NCBI RefSeq assembly: GCF_900109045.1
Contig: NZ_FNYL01000005.1
Location: forward strand, 186,001-250,000
Source of the DNA: Dyadobacter sp. SG02
GTDB lineage: Bacteria; Bacteroidota; Bacteroidia; Cytophagales; Spirosomataceae
Direction of reading: 5' to 3'
DNA length: 64,000 nucleotides
The position numbers and the translations under genes were made by a program. Below the pieces are notes generated by a model, which was not told where the DNA came from, did no database searches, and saw nothing but the letters and a program-made list of their open reading frames with translations. Of this stretch, positions 15,741 through 25,152 are shown piece after piece (the first letter of the stretch is position 1; each line of letters begins with the position of its first letter).

Positions 15741-18368
15741 TCAATCGGTCCGAAGGCTCTTTACGGGGTTCATCAATGCCGCTTTGAGGCTCTGGAAGCT
15801 CACCGTCAGCAATGTAATGACCAATGCGCCGACGCCCGTCCATACGAATACCGACCAGGGAAGCCCGGTATGGTATTCGTATTTTTGTAACCAGGATGTG
15901 AGAATGTAATAAGCCACCGGCGACGCGATGATCATCGCCACGATCACCAGCAACGCAAAATCCCGCGATAGCAACGTCCAAACGTTCCATACCGAGGCCC
16001 CCAGCACTTTCCTGACGCCGATTTCGCGCGTGCGTTGCGCGGCTACGAACGACGCCAACCCGAACAGGCCCAGGCAGGAAATGAATACCGCCAGCACCGT
16101 AAAGAACCCCGCCAGTTTCCCGATACGCTCTTCGGCGCGAAACTTGGCATCATACTCCTGATCCAGAAAACGGTAGTCGAACGGAACCGCCGGGGCATAT
16201 TTGCGAAATACCGTTTCCACTTTCGCGAGCGCGTCTGGCGCACTCATGCCCGGGCGCAGACGCATCGTAACCACCCGCGCGGGCCAGGGGGCAATGTAAT
16301 AAATGGCATGCTGCACCGGCTCGTACGGCGATTCCATCACCATTCCTTCTACCACGCCCACCACTTGCAATGGCTGGTCGCCCCATTTCACGGTCTCGCC
16401 CACGGGATTTTCCAGACCCATGAACTTTACTGCCTCTTCATTCAGTATCACCGCAAGTTTGTCCGTGGAGTACTGCCGTGAGAAGTCCCTCCCCTGCTTG
16501 ACTTTCCAGCCGACGGTCTTGCCGAATTCTTCCGTAACACCGAAAGTCACAAACGGCTGGTCACGGTTCATATCCTTTCCGCGCCAGGTAAAACCGGTTT
16601 CATTGTTCCGTTTCTCGGTAAGCGGCGTGGTCGTTTTGGTCACTTCCACGATGGCGCCGGTTTCCAGCAGCTCGTTGCGGATCGATTCGAAATGATTGTT
16701 GATATCGAGCGTAGGCATGTCGATCATCACCAGTCCGGTGCGATCGTAACCCACGGGACGGTCTTTGGTATAACTGATTTGCTTGAAAACCATTACCGTA
16801 CCGATGATCAGGGTTACCGAGACTGTAAATTGGATCACTACCAGCACTTGCCGTGGAATATATGCCAACCGTCCCGCGCGAAAAGTGCCTTTAAGCACAT
16901 TCACGGCCTTGAAAGACGACAGGTAAAAAGCCGGATAGCTTCCTGCCAGGAAGCCCGTGAACACACAAAATGCCAGCGCCAATGCCCAGAACACAGCGTT
17001 GGCCCACAGAATAGCTATTTTTTTATCAGCCATATTATTAAAATACGGCATCGCCAGCTGGGCCAGCCCGATCGCGATCACGAAACCGATAAAAACGACG
17101 AGAAACGACTCACTGAAAAACTGCCCGATCAGTTGTCCGCGCAGCGAACCTACCGCCTTCCGCACGCCCACCTCACGTGCGCGCTTCTCCGAGCGGGCGG
17201 TGCTGAGATTCATAAAATTAATGCAGGCCAGGATTAACACGAATGCGCCTACGATCCCGAACAGCCACACATATTGAATGCGCCCTCCCACATTGAAACC
17301 GTCTTTCCAGTTGGAATACAAATGCCATTGGTCCATCGGATGCAGGAAAGCCAATGCTTTGGTATCACGGTCGGTTCCGGTGAGCTTGTTGAGCCTTGCC
17401 GGGCCGATAGCCGACGAAGCCGCGTTCAGGTCAGCCTGGTCGCCGAGTTGTACAAAAACTTCGGTGAAATTGTTGTTCCACTGGTCCTGGTTCTTTTTCC
17501 CGTATGGCACGCGTGTGATGAACAATTCCCATGGCGCGATGAACGCGGTGTTCGCGAAGGCCGTGTTATAGGGCAAATCGCGGTACACGCCGGTTACCTT
17601 TACTGCCAGTTCGTTATCGATTTTAACGATCTGGTTAAGCGCATTGCGACCTCCGAACAAGGTCTTCGCCGTGGATTCGGACAGCAGTACCGAAGCCGGA
17701 TCAGAGAGTCCGGCCCTGGTACCGCTAATCATGTCGAGCGACAACATTTCAGCTATTCCCGGCTCCATAAAGCGACCAGGGTTGTTGAATTTCAAGTCTT
17801 TATATGCCAAAATATGCTTTTCCTCCGTCGTACTGCTCACAATATGCCGGAAATATCCTCCATACGAAAGCCTCAGTTCCTTTCCCATGGGCGCGGGCAC
17901 CTCGTTATGCGTAAAAATAATGCCTCCGAGATTTTGGGTTTGCATTACCCGCGCGATACGCGTGTGATTTTGGAATGATCGGTTGAAAGAAAGCTCGTCG
18001 TAAAGCCACAGGCCGATCAGCATCGCCACAGCCATGCCGCTCGCAAGGCCGGTGATGTTGATGAACGAGTACATTTTGTTTTTGGCGAGGTTCCGCCGGG
18101 CGACTTTGAAATAGTTGCTGATCATGGTCATACTGAGATTGGAAGATCGGGAATATGGTTCGGTCCTGCGGCGACGCCGCACAAATGGCGGTAATACCGA
18201 AAACACATTGAGCACATAGCGCAACGTAGCCTGGAAACGCCCGCTTCTGGCGTACCAGTAATCGTAAAGCTCGTCGAGGTCCCCACCGACTTCCTCGCGG
18301 GTGTCTTCGGGGTGCAGCCATTGGAACAGCCGCTGCGCCCAGCGTGGTGGTATCGGGTGATTTTTCAT
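15741..18368 (-). CDS. MacB/FtsX-type ABC transporter permease with N-terminal prefix domain
   Basis: An 875-residue inner-membrane permease. Residues 1-75 are the permease-prefix domain seen in Bacteroidota (PPRWAQRLFQWLHPEDTREE, GGDLDELYDYWY). Then comes a first membrane helix (about 98-125), a large MacB-type periplasmic domain, three helices, a second periplasmic domain and three more helices near the C-terminus; two FtsX motifs are present (RAREVGVRKAVGS and REIGVRKVLGAS). No ATPase gene is adjacent, so its partner must lie elsewhere. Such permeases are often orphan, paralogous copies in Cytophagales; a role in exporting lipids, toxic compounds or in cell-envelope stress is possible. Confidence 0.9.
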   Translation of the reverse strand: MKNHPIPPRWAQRLFQWLHPEDTREEVGGDLDELYDYWYARSGRFQATLRYVLNVFSVLPPFVRRRRRTEPYSRSSNLSMTMISNYFKVARRNLAKNKMYSFINITGLASGMAVAMLIGLWLYDELSFNRSFQNHTRIARVMQTQNLGGIIFTHNEVPAPMGKELRLSYGGYFRHIVSSTTEEKHILAYKDLKFNNPGRFMEPGIAEMLSLDMISGTRAGLSDPASVLLSESTAKTLFGGRNALNQIVKIDNELAVKVTGVYRDLPYNTAFANTAFIAPWELFITRVPYGKKNQDQWNNNFTEVFVQLGDQADLNAASSAIGPARLNKLTGTDRDTKALAFLHPMDQWHLYSNWKDGFNVGGRIQYVWLFGIVGAFVLILACINFMNLSTARSEKRAREVGVRKAVGSLRGQLIGQFFSESFLVVFIGFVIAIGLAQLAMPYFNNMADKKIAILWANAVFWALALAFCVFTGFLAGSYPAFYLSSFKAVNVLKGTFRAGRLAYIPRQVLVVIQFTVSVTLIIGTVMVFKQISYTKDRPVGYDRTGLVMIDMPTLDINNHFESIRNELLETGAIVEVTKTTTPLTEKRNNETGFTWRGKDMNRDQPFVTFGVTEEFGKTVGWKVKQGRDFSRQYSTDKLAVILNEEAVKFMGLENPVGETVKWGDQPLQVVGVVEGMVMESPYEPVQHAIYYIAPWPARVVTMRLRPGMSAPDALAKVETVFRKYAPAVPFDYRFLDQEYDAKFRAEERIGKLAGFFTVLAVFISCLGLFGLASFVAAQRTREIGVRKVLGASVWNVWTLLSRDFALLVIVAMIIASPVAYYILTSWLQKYEYHTGLPWSVFVWTGVGALVITLLTVSFQSLKAALMNPVKSLRTD

Positions 18369-18722
18369 GACGGCCTGCTCATTACCGGCCCTGTTTCCGC
18401 AAATTCTCCGGGATACGCTCTTTGCATAGGATGGGCGGGGTTATTTGTTTACATTTTATCGTACAAATGTCGAGCCAATTTTAGCACCCTTAGTTAATTT
18501 ATTCAAAATCAAATATTTAAATAAAGTATCTAAAAAAACTGGCTGTTCATTTGCGGACATTCCGGATTTCGGCCGGACAATGAAAGGACGGAATTACATG
18601 CCAAAACGAGGGAGAATTCGTGACACGGAAGCCGTATGTCGCCATTTCCGCGCTCACGTTTATTTGCAGAACCGCGCGAAATGTTGCGATATTGCCATTC
18701 TTTAATTTCTCGACGTTCGATA
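18369..18722. other. Intergenic region, no gene seen
   Basis: A 354-base stretch between the divergent permease and response-regulator genes. It is AT-rich around 18470-18545. I find no convincing short gene, RNA or repeat; it probably holds two promoters. Confidence 0.5.
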
Positions 18723-19352
18723 ATGATGAAAATATTAATAGCCGACGACCATTCGCTGGTGCGGTATGGGCTTAGATTAGCACTTCACAACTATTTCAAG
18801 GACAGTCAGATCGACGAAAGCTGGGACGGGGCGTCGGTCAAGGCTCAGTTTGCCATGCATGCCTACGACCTGTTGCTCCTCGACCTGAATATGCCTGAGA
18901 CGGATTCGACGATCCTGCTGCAATGGATCAGGGAATATCATACCGACACGAAGGTGCTTGTCGTATCGATGAATGACGAAAGCATTTTCGGGAAGCGGTC
19001 GCTGCAACAGGGCGCGCACGGTTACCTTGAAAAAGATTCTTCGCCGGAAGAACTTATGAAGGCGGTAACGACCATCATGAACGGCAAACGCTATGCGAGC
19101 CCTAATCTGGCCAATATCCTGATCAACGACACGCTGAGGGGCAGCTCGGGCAATCCTTTCGACCAGCTTACGGCCAGGGAGTTCCAGGTGGCCATTTACC
19201 TAGCCAAAGACTATTCCGTCACGCAGATCAGCGAAATACTGCAAGTCCAGTATACATCCGTCAATACCTTCAAGCGCAGGATCTTCAAGAAGCTCAATGT
19301 CGAGAACAAAAGTGCGTTAGTCAGGCTGGCAGATGCTTATAACCTCGGCTAG
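18723..19352 (+). CDS. NarL/FixJ-type response regulator
   Basis: A 209-residue response regulator; start ATG at 18723 (18726 is also possible). Receiver: acidic pair in LIADDH, phospho-acceptor in LLLLDLNMPE, K in GYLEKDSSPEE. Output: LuxR-type helix-turn-helix (LTAREFQVAIYLAKDYSVTQ, followed by VNTFKRRIFKKLNV). The 3' end overlaps the end of the convergent histidine-kinase gene by 36 bases. No operon-mate; the nearby kinase is a possible partner. Confidence 0.92.
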   Translation: MMKILIADDHSLVRYGLRLALHNYFKDSQIDESWDGASVKAQFAMHAYDLLLLDLNMPETDSTILLQWIREYHTDTKVLVVSMNDESIFGKRSLQQGAHGYLEKDSSPEELMKAVTTIMNGKRYASPNLANILINDTLRGSSGNPFDQLTAREFQVAIYLAKDYSVTQISEILQVQYTSVNTFKRRIFKKLNVENKSALVRLADAYNLG

Positions 19353-20207
19353 ATCCAGTTTTGTCGTAAACGGGCTGTGACACACCAGACCGCCGATGCT
19401 CACCGACGTGCCTGCACCTTTCGTGCTTTTGATGGCCATCGTGAAGCCGAGCGTGTGCGCAAAGTCGGCGATCAGCTGGTACCCCAGGCGGCTATTCGGC
19501 TCTACCGGTGCATTCACCACCGGGTTGGACAGCCGCCGGCGGATCTTTTGGAGGTCTCCGGACAGCATGCCGCTACCGTTGTCCGAAACGGTAAGCATAG
19601 GGCCGTTTTCATTCTGGCTGAAAATAAGACGCACTTCGCCCCCGCGCGTATGCTTGTTGGCGTTGTCGATCAGGTTACGCAGGATGGCTTTGAGGATATC
19701 GCGGTTGGTATACACAAAGACGTCGTCCGGGCATTCCACCACGAGCGTATTCTTGTTGAGCTGCACCATATCCTCGAAAAACTGTTGCAACTCGCCTGCC
19801 AGCTCGTTGAATGAAAACGAGTGTTGCGCAGGCTGGAAATTTTCGTGCTGCGAGCGCGCCCACAGGTTGACCTCCTTCACGAATGCATGAATATTGCCCG
19901 TCGCCTTTTTGATCTCCTCGGTACCCGCTTTCACTTCGGGAAGCTGGTTGTTGGCCGCGAAACGCGATACGTGATCGGAAAGCACATTCAGGAAATGCAG
20001 GGGCGATTGAAGATCGTGGGCGATCATCATCGTAATCTTCTGTTTGAGCCCATTGCTGTATTCGAGCTTGCGCGACAGGTCTTCCACCTGTTGTTCAAGC
20101 GCTCTTTTGGCAAGGTCGAGGCGGAAATAGCGATCCCGCACCCACAGAAAGAAAGCCAGCAGCGACACCACTGTCAGAACCATGACACAGATCCATTGCA
20201 AGATCAT
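19317..20207 (-). CDS. Small membrane-anchored sensor histidine kinase
   Basis: A 296-residue kinase. One N-terminal helix (about 1-22, ILQWICVMVLTVVSLLAFFLW) and a short coiled coil are followed by the HisKA domain with the phospho-accepting His in MIAHDLQSPL (about 64), the N box LRNLIDNANKHTRGG and the G box DNGSGM. There is no periplasmic sensor domain, so it must sense through the membrane segment, through a partner, or not at all. It converges on the response-regulator gene with a 36-base overlap. Its immediate neighbour suggests a two-component pair encoded tail to tail. Confidence 0.92.
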   Translation of the reverse strand: MILQWICVMVLTVVSLLAFFLWVRDRYFRLDLAKRALEQQVEDLSRKLEYSNGLKQKITMMIAHDLQSPLHFLNVLSDHVSRFAANNQLPEVKAGTEEIKKATGNIHAFVKEVNLWARSQHENFQPAQHSFSFNELAGELQQFFEDMVQLNKNTLVVECPDDVFVYTNRDILKAILRNLIDNANKHTRGGEVRLIFSQNENGPMLTVSDNGSGMLSGDLQKIRRRLSNPVVNAPVEPNSRLGYQLIADFAHTLGFTMAIKSTKGAGTSVSIGGLVCHSPFTTKLDLAEVISICQPD

Positions 20208-20406
20208 AACTCACCACCGGGTTTGTTTTGGGGTATTTCAATGAAATTAGTATCGTGAAGGGTGCTTTGTAATGTTACACAAAGAAATCGCTTTTGTAGT
20301 AAATATTGGTACAAAAGGATAATATTTTTAACAGAATTTCTACAAAATCATTAAAAATGAAAAATAAATTCTACTTAAAACACAGGATTAATGCAAAAAA
20401 TAAACA

Positions 20407-20430
20407 ATCCCGCAGCAATGCTACGGGACT
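20407..20430 (-). terminator. Terminator after the small lipoprotein gene
   Basis: Arms TCCCGCAGC (20408-20416) and GCTACGGGA (20420-20428), one mismatch, 3-base loop. On the minus strand it is followed by TTGTTTATTTTTT, downstream of the lipoprotein stop at 20475. Confidence 0.65.
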
Positions 20431-20474
20431 GTATTACATGCAACTGCCGGGTTCCGCCCGTCCTTTCCACTAAT

Positions 20475-20855
20475 CTATTCTACAAATCTTATACGTTTAC
20501 ATTCCTCCACGGTGACGCTCGCCGAGCTGGCTTTCCAGTTGCCCACCTGCTCTCCGCCTTTGTAGCGTTTTCCCGACACCGCGTAGGTGCCCACCGGGAG
20601 CATCAGGCTCACCACCGCCGTGCTGCCTGCCGCATTGCATTCCGGCCTGATAGCGGCCGTTTCGGAAATCGAACCCATCACCTTACCGTCGATAATGACG
20701 TCGATACGGTCGTATTTTTCAGGGGTGTAATTGGTGTAAAAAAGCAGGTTCCCCTGTGGTACCGGCTCTTTATCGTCTTTACAGGAGAAGACAAGAAGCA
20801 AAAGCATGGCGAAAACGTAGCTGCCTAAACGGGTGTTGTTCACTGAATTTTTCAT
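20475..20855 (-). CDS. Small putative lipoprotein, unknown function
   Basis: A 126-residue protein of unknown function; start ATG at 20855. It carries a lipoprotein signal (MKNSVNNTRLGSYVFAMLLL, lipobox LLVFSCKDD). The mature part (LLFYTNYTPEKYDRIDVIID, followed by an Asn/Gly-poor beta-rich segment with SLMLPVGTYAVSGKRYKGGE) looks like a small beta-sandwich that might contact a surface ligand. No neighbour is clearly linked; it has its own terminator. Confidence 0.75.
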   Translation of the reverse strand: MKNSVNNTRLGSYVFAMLLLLVFSCKDDKEPVPQGNLLFYTNYTPEKYDRIDVIIDGKVMGSISETAAIRPECNAAGSTAVVSLMLPVGTYAVSGKRYKGGEQVGNWKASSASVTVEECKRIRFVE

Positions 20856-21004
20856 GGCTAATACGGATATATGATTGGGATTGATTTGACTTGCAGCGCC
20901 GCCTACTCTGGCTGACTGACACGACAAAATTATATTTCGCTCCCGCCGCTTCACCGCGTTGTTGAGTGGTCTGCATTTTTATTGAGCCAATCGACCAAAA
21001 CCAA

Positions 21005-21031
21005 AAATGCCCTGCAAAAAACAGGGCATTT
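21005..21031 (-). terminator. Terminator after the LytTR response regulator
   Basis: Perfect 10-bp stem AAATGCCCTG (21005-21014) / CAGGGCATTT (21022-21031) with a 7-base loop. Minus-strand reading ends in TTTTTGG. It lies 80 bases after the LytTR gene stop at 21112 and ends that two-gene unit. Confidence 0.85.
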
Positions 21032-21111
21032 AGCTCAAAAACAGATTTACAACTCACTGATTATTAATCGAATAATTAAAACCGTTAACTAAAATTCAAC
21101 TGATTAACCGG

Positions 21112-21858
21112 TCAAAAACGCGCGAACATTTCCATAAACTCCTGCCGCCTCGAACGCGAAATACTGATCGCTACATCGTTGTCCATCACGACATAGCCGC
21201 CTTCGCCGCGTACAAATTTCTTGATCCGGTTGAGATTGATGAGAAACGAGTTATGTACCCGGTAAAAATCGGGGCCGCTCAGCGCCTCGTCGATGTCCTT
21301 CAACACTTTCGACACTACCACCTTTTTGCCGTTGGCGAGCACCACGCTCGTGTAGTTGCTTTCGGCTTCGCAATAGAGAATATCCTGTGTAGGCACGAAA
21401 ATCATCCCGTCGCCGGTTGTGAGCGCGATACGCTGCGGGGTGTTTTTGACCTGGCGCATGCTCTGAAACAGCAGATCGATCTGTTCGCGCGAGGGAACAT
21501 TCCGCTTTTCGTCCACCCGCCTGATCGTTTCGATCAGATCTTCGGGGTCGATCGGTTTCAGCAGGTAATTCAATGCACTGTATTTAAATGCCTTGATGGC
21601 AAACTGGTCGTAAGCTGTCGTGAAAACCACATCGAAATGCAGTTTGTCAAACTTTTCGAGCATATCGAAGCCGTTCATACGGGGCATTTCGATATCGAGG
21701 AAAACCAGTTCCGGCCGGTGCTCGCGGATCGCCTCGATCCCCTTTTCCGCCGAACTGCACATGGCCTCCACCGACACCGACGGCGCGTAGGTTTTCAGCA
21801 GCCATTCCAGCATTTCGAGACAATTGTTCTCGTCATCGATGATAACACATTTGATCAT
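21112..21858 (-). CDS. LytTR-type response regulator
   Basis: A 248-residue regulator; start ATG at 21858 (MIKCVIIDDE). The longer frame would overlap the kinase gene and has no homology. Receiver with acidic pair DDE, phospho-acceptor in LVFLDIEMPRMNG, K in YLLKPIDPEDL. Output: LytTR domain (ILYCEAESNYTSVVLANGKK, FYRVHNSFLINLNRIKKF). It follows the propeller sensor kinase with a 38-base gap and is its probable partner. Confidence 0.93.
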   Translation of the reverse strand: MIKCVIIDDENNCLEMLEWLLKTYAPSVSVEAMCSSAEKGIEAIREHRPELVFLDIEMPRMNGFDMLEKFDKLHFDVVFTTAYDQFAIKAFKYSALNYLLKPIDPEDLIETIRRVDEKRNVPSREQIDLLFQSMRQVKNTPQRIALTTGDGMIFVPTQDILYCEAESNYTSVVLANGKKVVVSKVLKDIDEALSGPDFYRVHNSFLINLNRIKKFVRGEGGYVVMDNDVAISISRSRRQEFMEMFARF

Positions 21859-21896
21859 ATCTTTTCTTTTTTCAGATTTTCCTTCATTCCATATCT

Positions 21897-24800
21897 TCAC
21901 ACCGGAATCACCACCACGACCCGGGTACCGGCGGCCACGCGGTTATCGTCTTCCAGGTCCACGATCTCGACGCTCGCATTGGTTTGCGCATACTGGTTCA
22001 GCACGGCAATGCGGTCTTCGGTCAGCTTCATTCCGAGCGATTTCTTGCCGGTTGCCGATTTGCTCCGGAACTCCGCGGCTTTCTCCCGCCCTACCCCATT
22101 ATCTTCGATCACGCATTCCAGCGTGTTCTCGTCCAGCATCCGTATCCGCACCCACAGGCTACCCTTGCCTTCCTTATGCAGCAAGCCATGCCAGATCGCA
22201 TTCTCGACATAAGGCTGGATGATCAGCGACGGCACACCGATCGAATCGGTATGGACGTCCTCGTCGACGATCATGTGGTAGTCAAACTTGTTGTCGAAGC
22301 GGATGCGCTCCATTTCAATGTACAACCTCAATGCCTCCAACTCGTTCGATAACAGCACTTTCTTACTGTTGGAATTATCGAGTATCAGGCGGATCAGCTT
22401 CGCGAAACGCGTCAGGTAAAGCGACGCCGTCGCATTATCGCTCTTGACAATGTACCGGTTAATAGAGTTGAGGCAGTTGAAGATGAAATGCGGGTTCATC
22501 TGAGCCCGTAACGCACGCATTTCGAGGTCTGCCATGTGCTCGCGCAACTCGGTTTGCCGCCTGATCACCTTTACGCGCCGTTTGAAAAGCCAGTAAGCCA
22601 GCGCCGTTACCATGGCCACGATCGTTACGATAAACCACCACGTCTGCCACCAGGGCTGCAAGATGACAAAAGAGAGCGGCGTCGCCGTTTCCGACCAGGC
22701 GACGCCATCCAGGCTGGCCGCGACCGAAAACACATATTGCCCGGGAGGCAGCGACGAAAACCTGACGCGGCTGTTGCGTGCATTATCTACCCAGCTATCA
22801 TCCAGGCCCGTGAGCCGGTAGCGGTACATCAGTTTCTCCGGGTTGCGGAAATAGGGCGTCAAATACTGGATCTCTACGGAATTTTGCGTCCAGTTCAAGG
22901 TGAGCGGCTTCTGGTTCTCGGTGAGCAGCGAATCGTCCTGGTTCACCCGCACGTTGGCGATGAGCACATTCAGCTTTTCTTCGCGGTGTTTGAGCAGGTT
23001 GGGGTCAAAGTAGTTTAACCCGTTCAGCCCGCCCACGTACAAGCGACCATCGGACGCTTCCAGTAATGCATTCGTATTAAAAGGTTTGTTTTGAATATTA
23101 TCCCTGAAATCGAACCATTGCAGCTTGCTGGTGTTCCGGTTGAGCAGGTACAGGCCGTCGTCCGCCCCGATCCAGATCCGGCCGGCCTGATCCCGGTGAA
23201 TCGTCGAAATGCGTTGATTGGCCAATTCCGGGAAGATCTTCTTCTTTTTCAACACATTACCTCTTCTAACCACCTCATAAAGACCCACCGAACCGCACCA
23301 GGCCGTGGAATCGTTTTGCATCAAAACAGCTCCTACCAGCTTCCCGGGCGCGAAATCGCTGTCGGCAGCCACATTCCCGAACCCGGGACTAGCCACAAGC
23401 AGTCCATCGTAAGTACCCATCCAGTAATTGCCCCGCGCATCGCGCACTGCCGTCTGGATCAATTTCTCAAATCCTTCCACCGGCATTTCGGTAATGCGGT
23501 ATAAGCCTGCCTCCACTTTGTAGCAACCGAGCTCACCCGTAATCAGGAAATGGCCGCCCGGTATGGAAACGAGCGTGCCGATCGTCTCATTCATCAACTT
23601 TTTCCGCAGCGCTTCGCCTGCCTCACCGGCCGGGTAACGCATGCCCGTGAATGTCCTGCGAAGCGGGTCGAGGATTTGGGGCAAATCGCCACTCGGAACA
23701 ACCAGCAGATTTTTCCCGTCAAAAGCGAGGCCCCTCACCTCGCGCGCCTGCACCGATTCCCACGCCGCCGGCCTCACTGCACTCATTTTCCCGGTACGGA
23801 TATCGAGCACGGCAACACCCCGCACGGTGCCTAGCCATATATTGCCCAGGCCGTCCTCGGCAATGGATTTAATGCTGTTACTAAGATTCGGGTCAGCCCC
23901 CGGGAAGCCGTTGAGCCAGCCGATCGTGTGCGCCTGCGGCCTGAAAAACAATACCCCGTCCTGGCCCAGTATCCATTGCGTGCCGTCATGATCATGAAAA
24001 TCCGCATAATTTTCATCGTTAGGCAGCACCTTGCCCGAATCGAAAAGGATGGCACGGCTGAATATCCGGCTTTTATTATCGTACAGATAGCAGCCCTTGG
24101 TCGTATTCACCAGTTTGCGACCGGCACCGAGCGGTGTAATGCTGATCAGTTCGGCCAGCGGAATGCCCTTAGGGTTTTGCACGCTTGCGGGCGCTATACG
24201 CGTGACCGAACCCGTAGCAAAATTGATTTCGAATGTCTGCAAAAGGTTGTTACTCGCCCAGGCCACGTCCTCGCTCACGGGCACCACCGAACGCACGTCG
24301 GCAAGCGGCACCTGCCGGACCCGATTATTTTTAGTATCAAAACAAAATAAGGTTTTGATGTCCGCCAGATACAACTGATAACCCCTCCGGCTGAAAATGC
24401 GCCGGTAATAGTAATGGTCGGACAATCCGGGCAATCCCTGGAAACGGAATGAATCGGTGCGCGGGTCGTAGCGGTACAGCCCGCGGCCTGCATTGGCCCA
24501 GATTTGGTTGTCGGGCGTCACCTGCAACCGGGCCAGCTTGTTGAGGGGCGCCATGGCAGGGCCTGTGGTCGGTACCTTGCGGAGCGAGCGGTCGCCGATC
24601 CGGTACTTCCGTATCCCGCTGTCCGATGTCGTCCAGATCGTACCGGAGCTGTCGGAAGCGATATCGAGCAGGTTTTCGCCCTCCGTTTCGATCCTGCGCA
24701 CATCCTGCCCGTCGAAACGCTGGATATGCCTGGGCGAAAGAATCCACAGGAAACCATAACGGTCGCGGACGATCCTCGACGCATTGGCGGTCTGGATGCC

Positions 24801-24902
24801 GTTTTTGTCGCCCAACAGCTGGACATTAAAACCCGGCAGCTGCCCGTAGCAACCGAAGCGTGCTGCCAGCAGCATTAGTAGACTCACACAGATACGTTTC
24901 AC
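21897..24902 (-). CDS. Two-component sensor: periplasmic propeller, Y_Y_Y domain, LytS-like kinase
   Basis: About 1001 residues. I choose the GTG at 24902 since it starts a normal signal peptide (VKRICVSLLMLLAARFGCYG); a TTG at 24929 is also possible. The periplasmic part is made of two-component-regulator propeller repeats (about 20-660, e.g. LGNIWLGTVRGVAVLD, GRIWIGADDGLYLL), then a Y_Y_Y domain (YRYRLTGLDDSWVD, then PGQYVFSVAAS). One TM helix (about 757-777) is followed by the His_kinase domain (MNPHFIFNCLNS, His near 805) and an ATPase domain with N box PYVENAIWHGL and G1 box DNGVGR. It is similar to Bacteroidota hybrid sensors for glycans, but phosphotransfer uses the separate LytTR protein. 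Confidence 0.92.
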   Translation of the reverse strand: MKRICVSLLMLLAARFGCYGQLPGFNVQLLGDKNGIQTANASRIVRDRYGFLWILSPRHIQRFDGQDVRRIETEGENLLDIASDSSGTIWTTSDSGIRKYRIGDRSLRKVPTTGPAMAPLNKLARLQVTPDNQIWANAGRGLYRYDPRTDSFRFQGLPGLSDHYYYRRIFSRRGYQLYLADIKTLFCFDTKNNRVRQVPLADVRSVVPVSEDVAWASNNLLQTFEINFATGSVTRIAPASVQNPKGIPLAELISITPLGAGRKLVNTTKGCYLYDNKSRIFSRAILFDSGKVLPNDENYADFHDHDGTQWILGQDGVLFFRPQAHTIGWLNGFPGADPNLSNSIKSIAEDGLGNIWLGTVRGVAVLDIRTGKMSAVRPAAWESVQAREVRGLAFDGKNLLVVPSGDLPQILDPLRRTFTGMRYPAGEAGEALRKKLMNETIGTLVSIPGGHFLITGELGCYKVEAGLYRITEMPVEGFEKLIQTAVRDARGNYWMGTYDGLLVASPGFGNVAADSDFAPGKLVGAVLMQNDSTAWCGSVGLYEVVRRGNVLKKKKIFPELANQRISTIHRDQAGRIWIGADDGLYLLNRNTSKLQWFDFRDNIQNKPFNTNALLEASDGRLYVGGLNGLNYFDPNLLKHREEKLNVLIANVRVNQDDSLLTENQKPLTLNWTQNSVEIQYLTPYFRNPEKLMYRYRLTGLDDSWVDNARNSRVRFSSLPPGQYVFSVAASLDGVAWSETATPLSFVILQPWWQTWWFIVTIVAMVTALAYWLFKRRVKVIRRQTELREHMADLEMRALRAQMNPHFIFNCLNSINRYIVKSDNATASLYLTRFAKLIRLILDNSNSKKVLLSNELEALRLYIEMERIRFDNKFDYHMIVDEDVHTDSIGVPSLIIQPYVENAIWHGLLHKEGKGSLWVRIRMLDENTLECVIEDNGVGREKAAEFRSKSATGKKSLGMKLTEDRIAVLNQYAQTNASVEIVDLEDDNRVAAGTRVVVVIPV

Positions 24903-25152
24903 AAAATCCACCTGATTCGGACGGGACAAAAGTTATTTCGACTGATGCAAGTTTTACAATTTAAAACACGAATGGAAAAACCGTTCAGTAAGTTGCCGCT
25001 TTTCTTAGTCAGCGGAAGGATTCGGGCAATGGTTTCACTTTTCGCCCATCGTGCCGATCCCTTCATCCATCCCCTATATTCCGGCCTTTGTCATATTTTC
25101 CTTTCAGGCCTGCGTGCGCGCACCCATTTTTGTCGGGTCATTTACTAAAACC

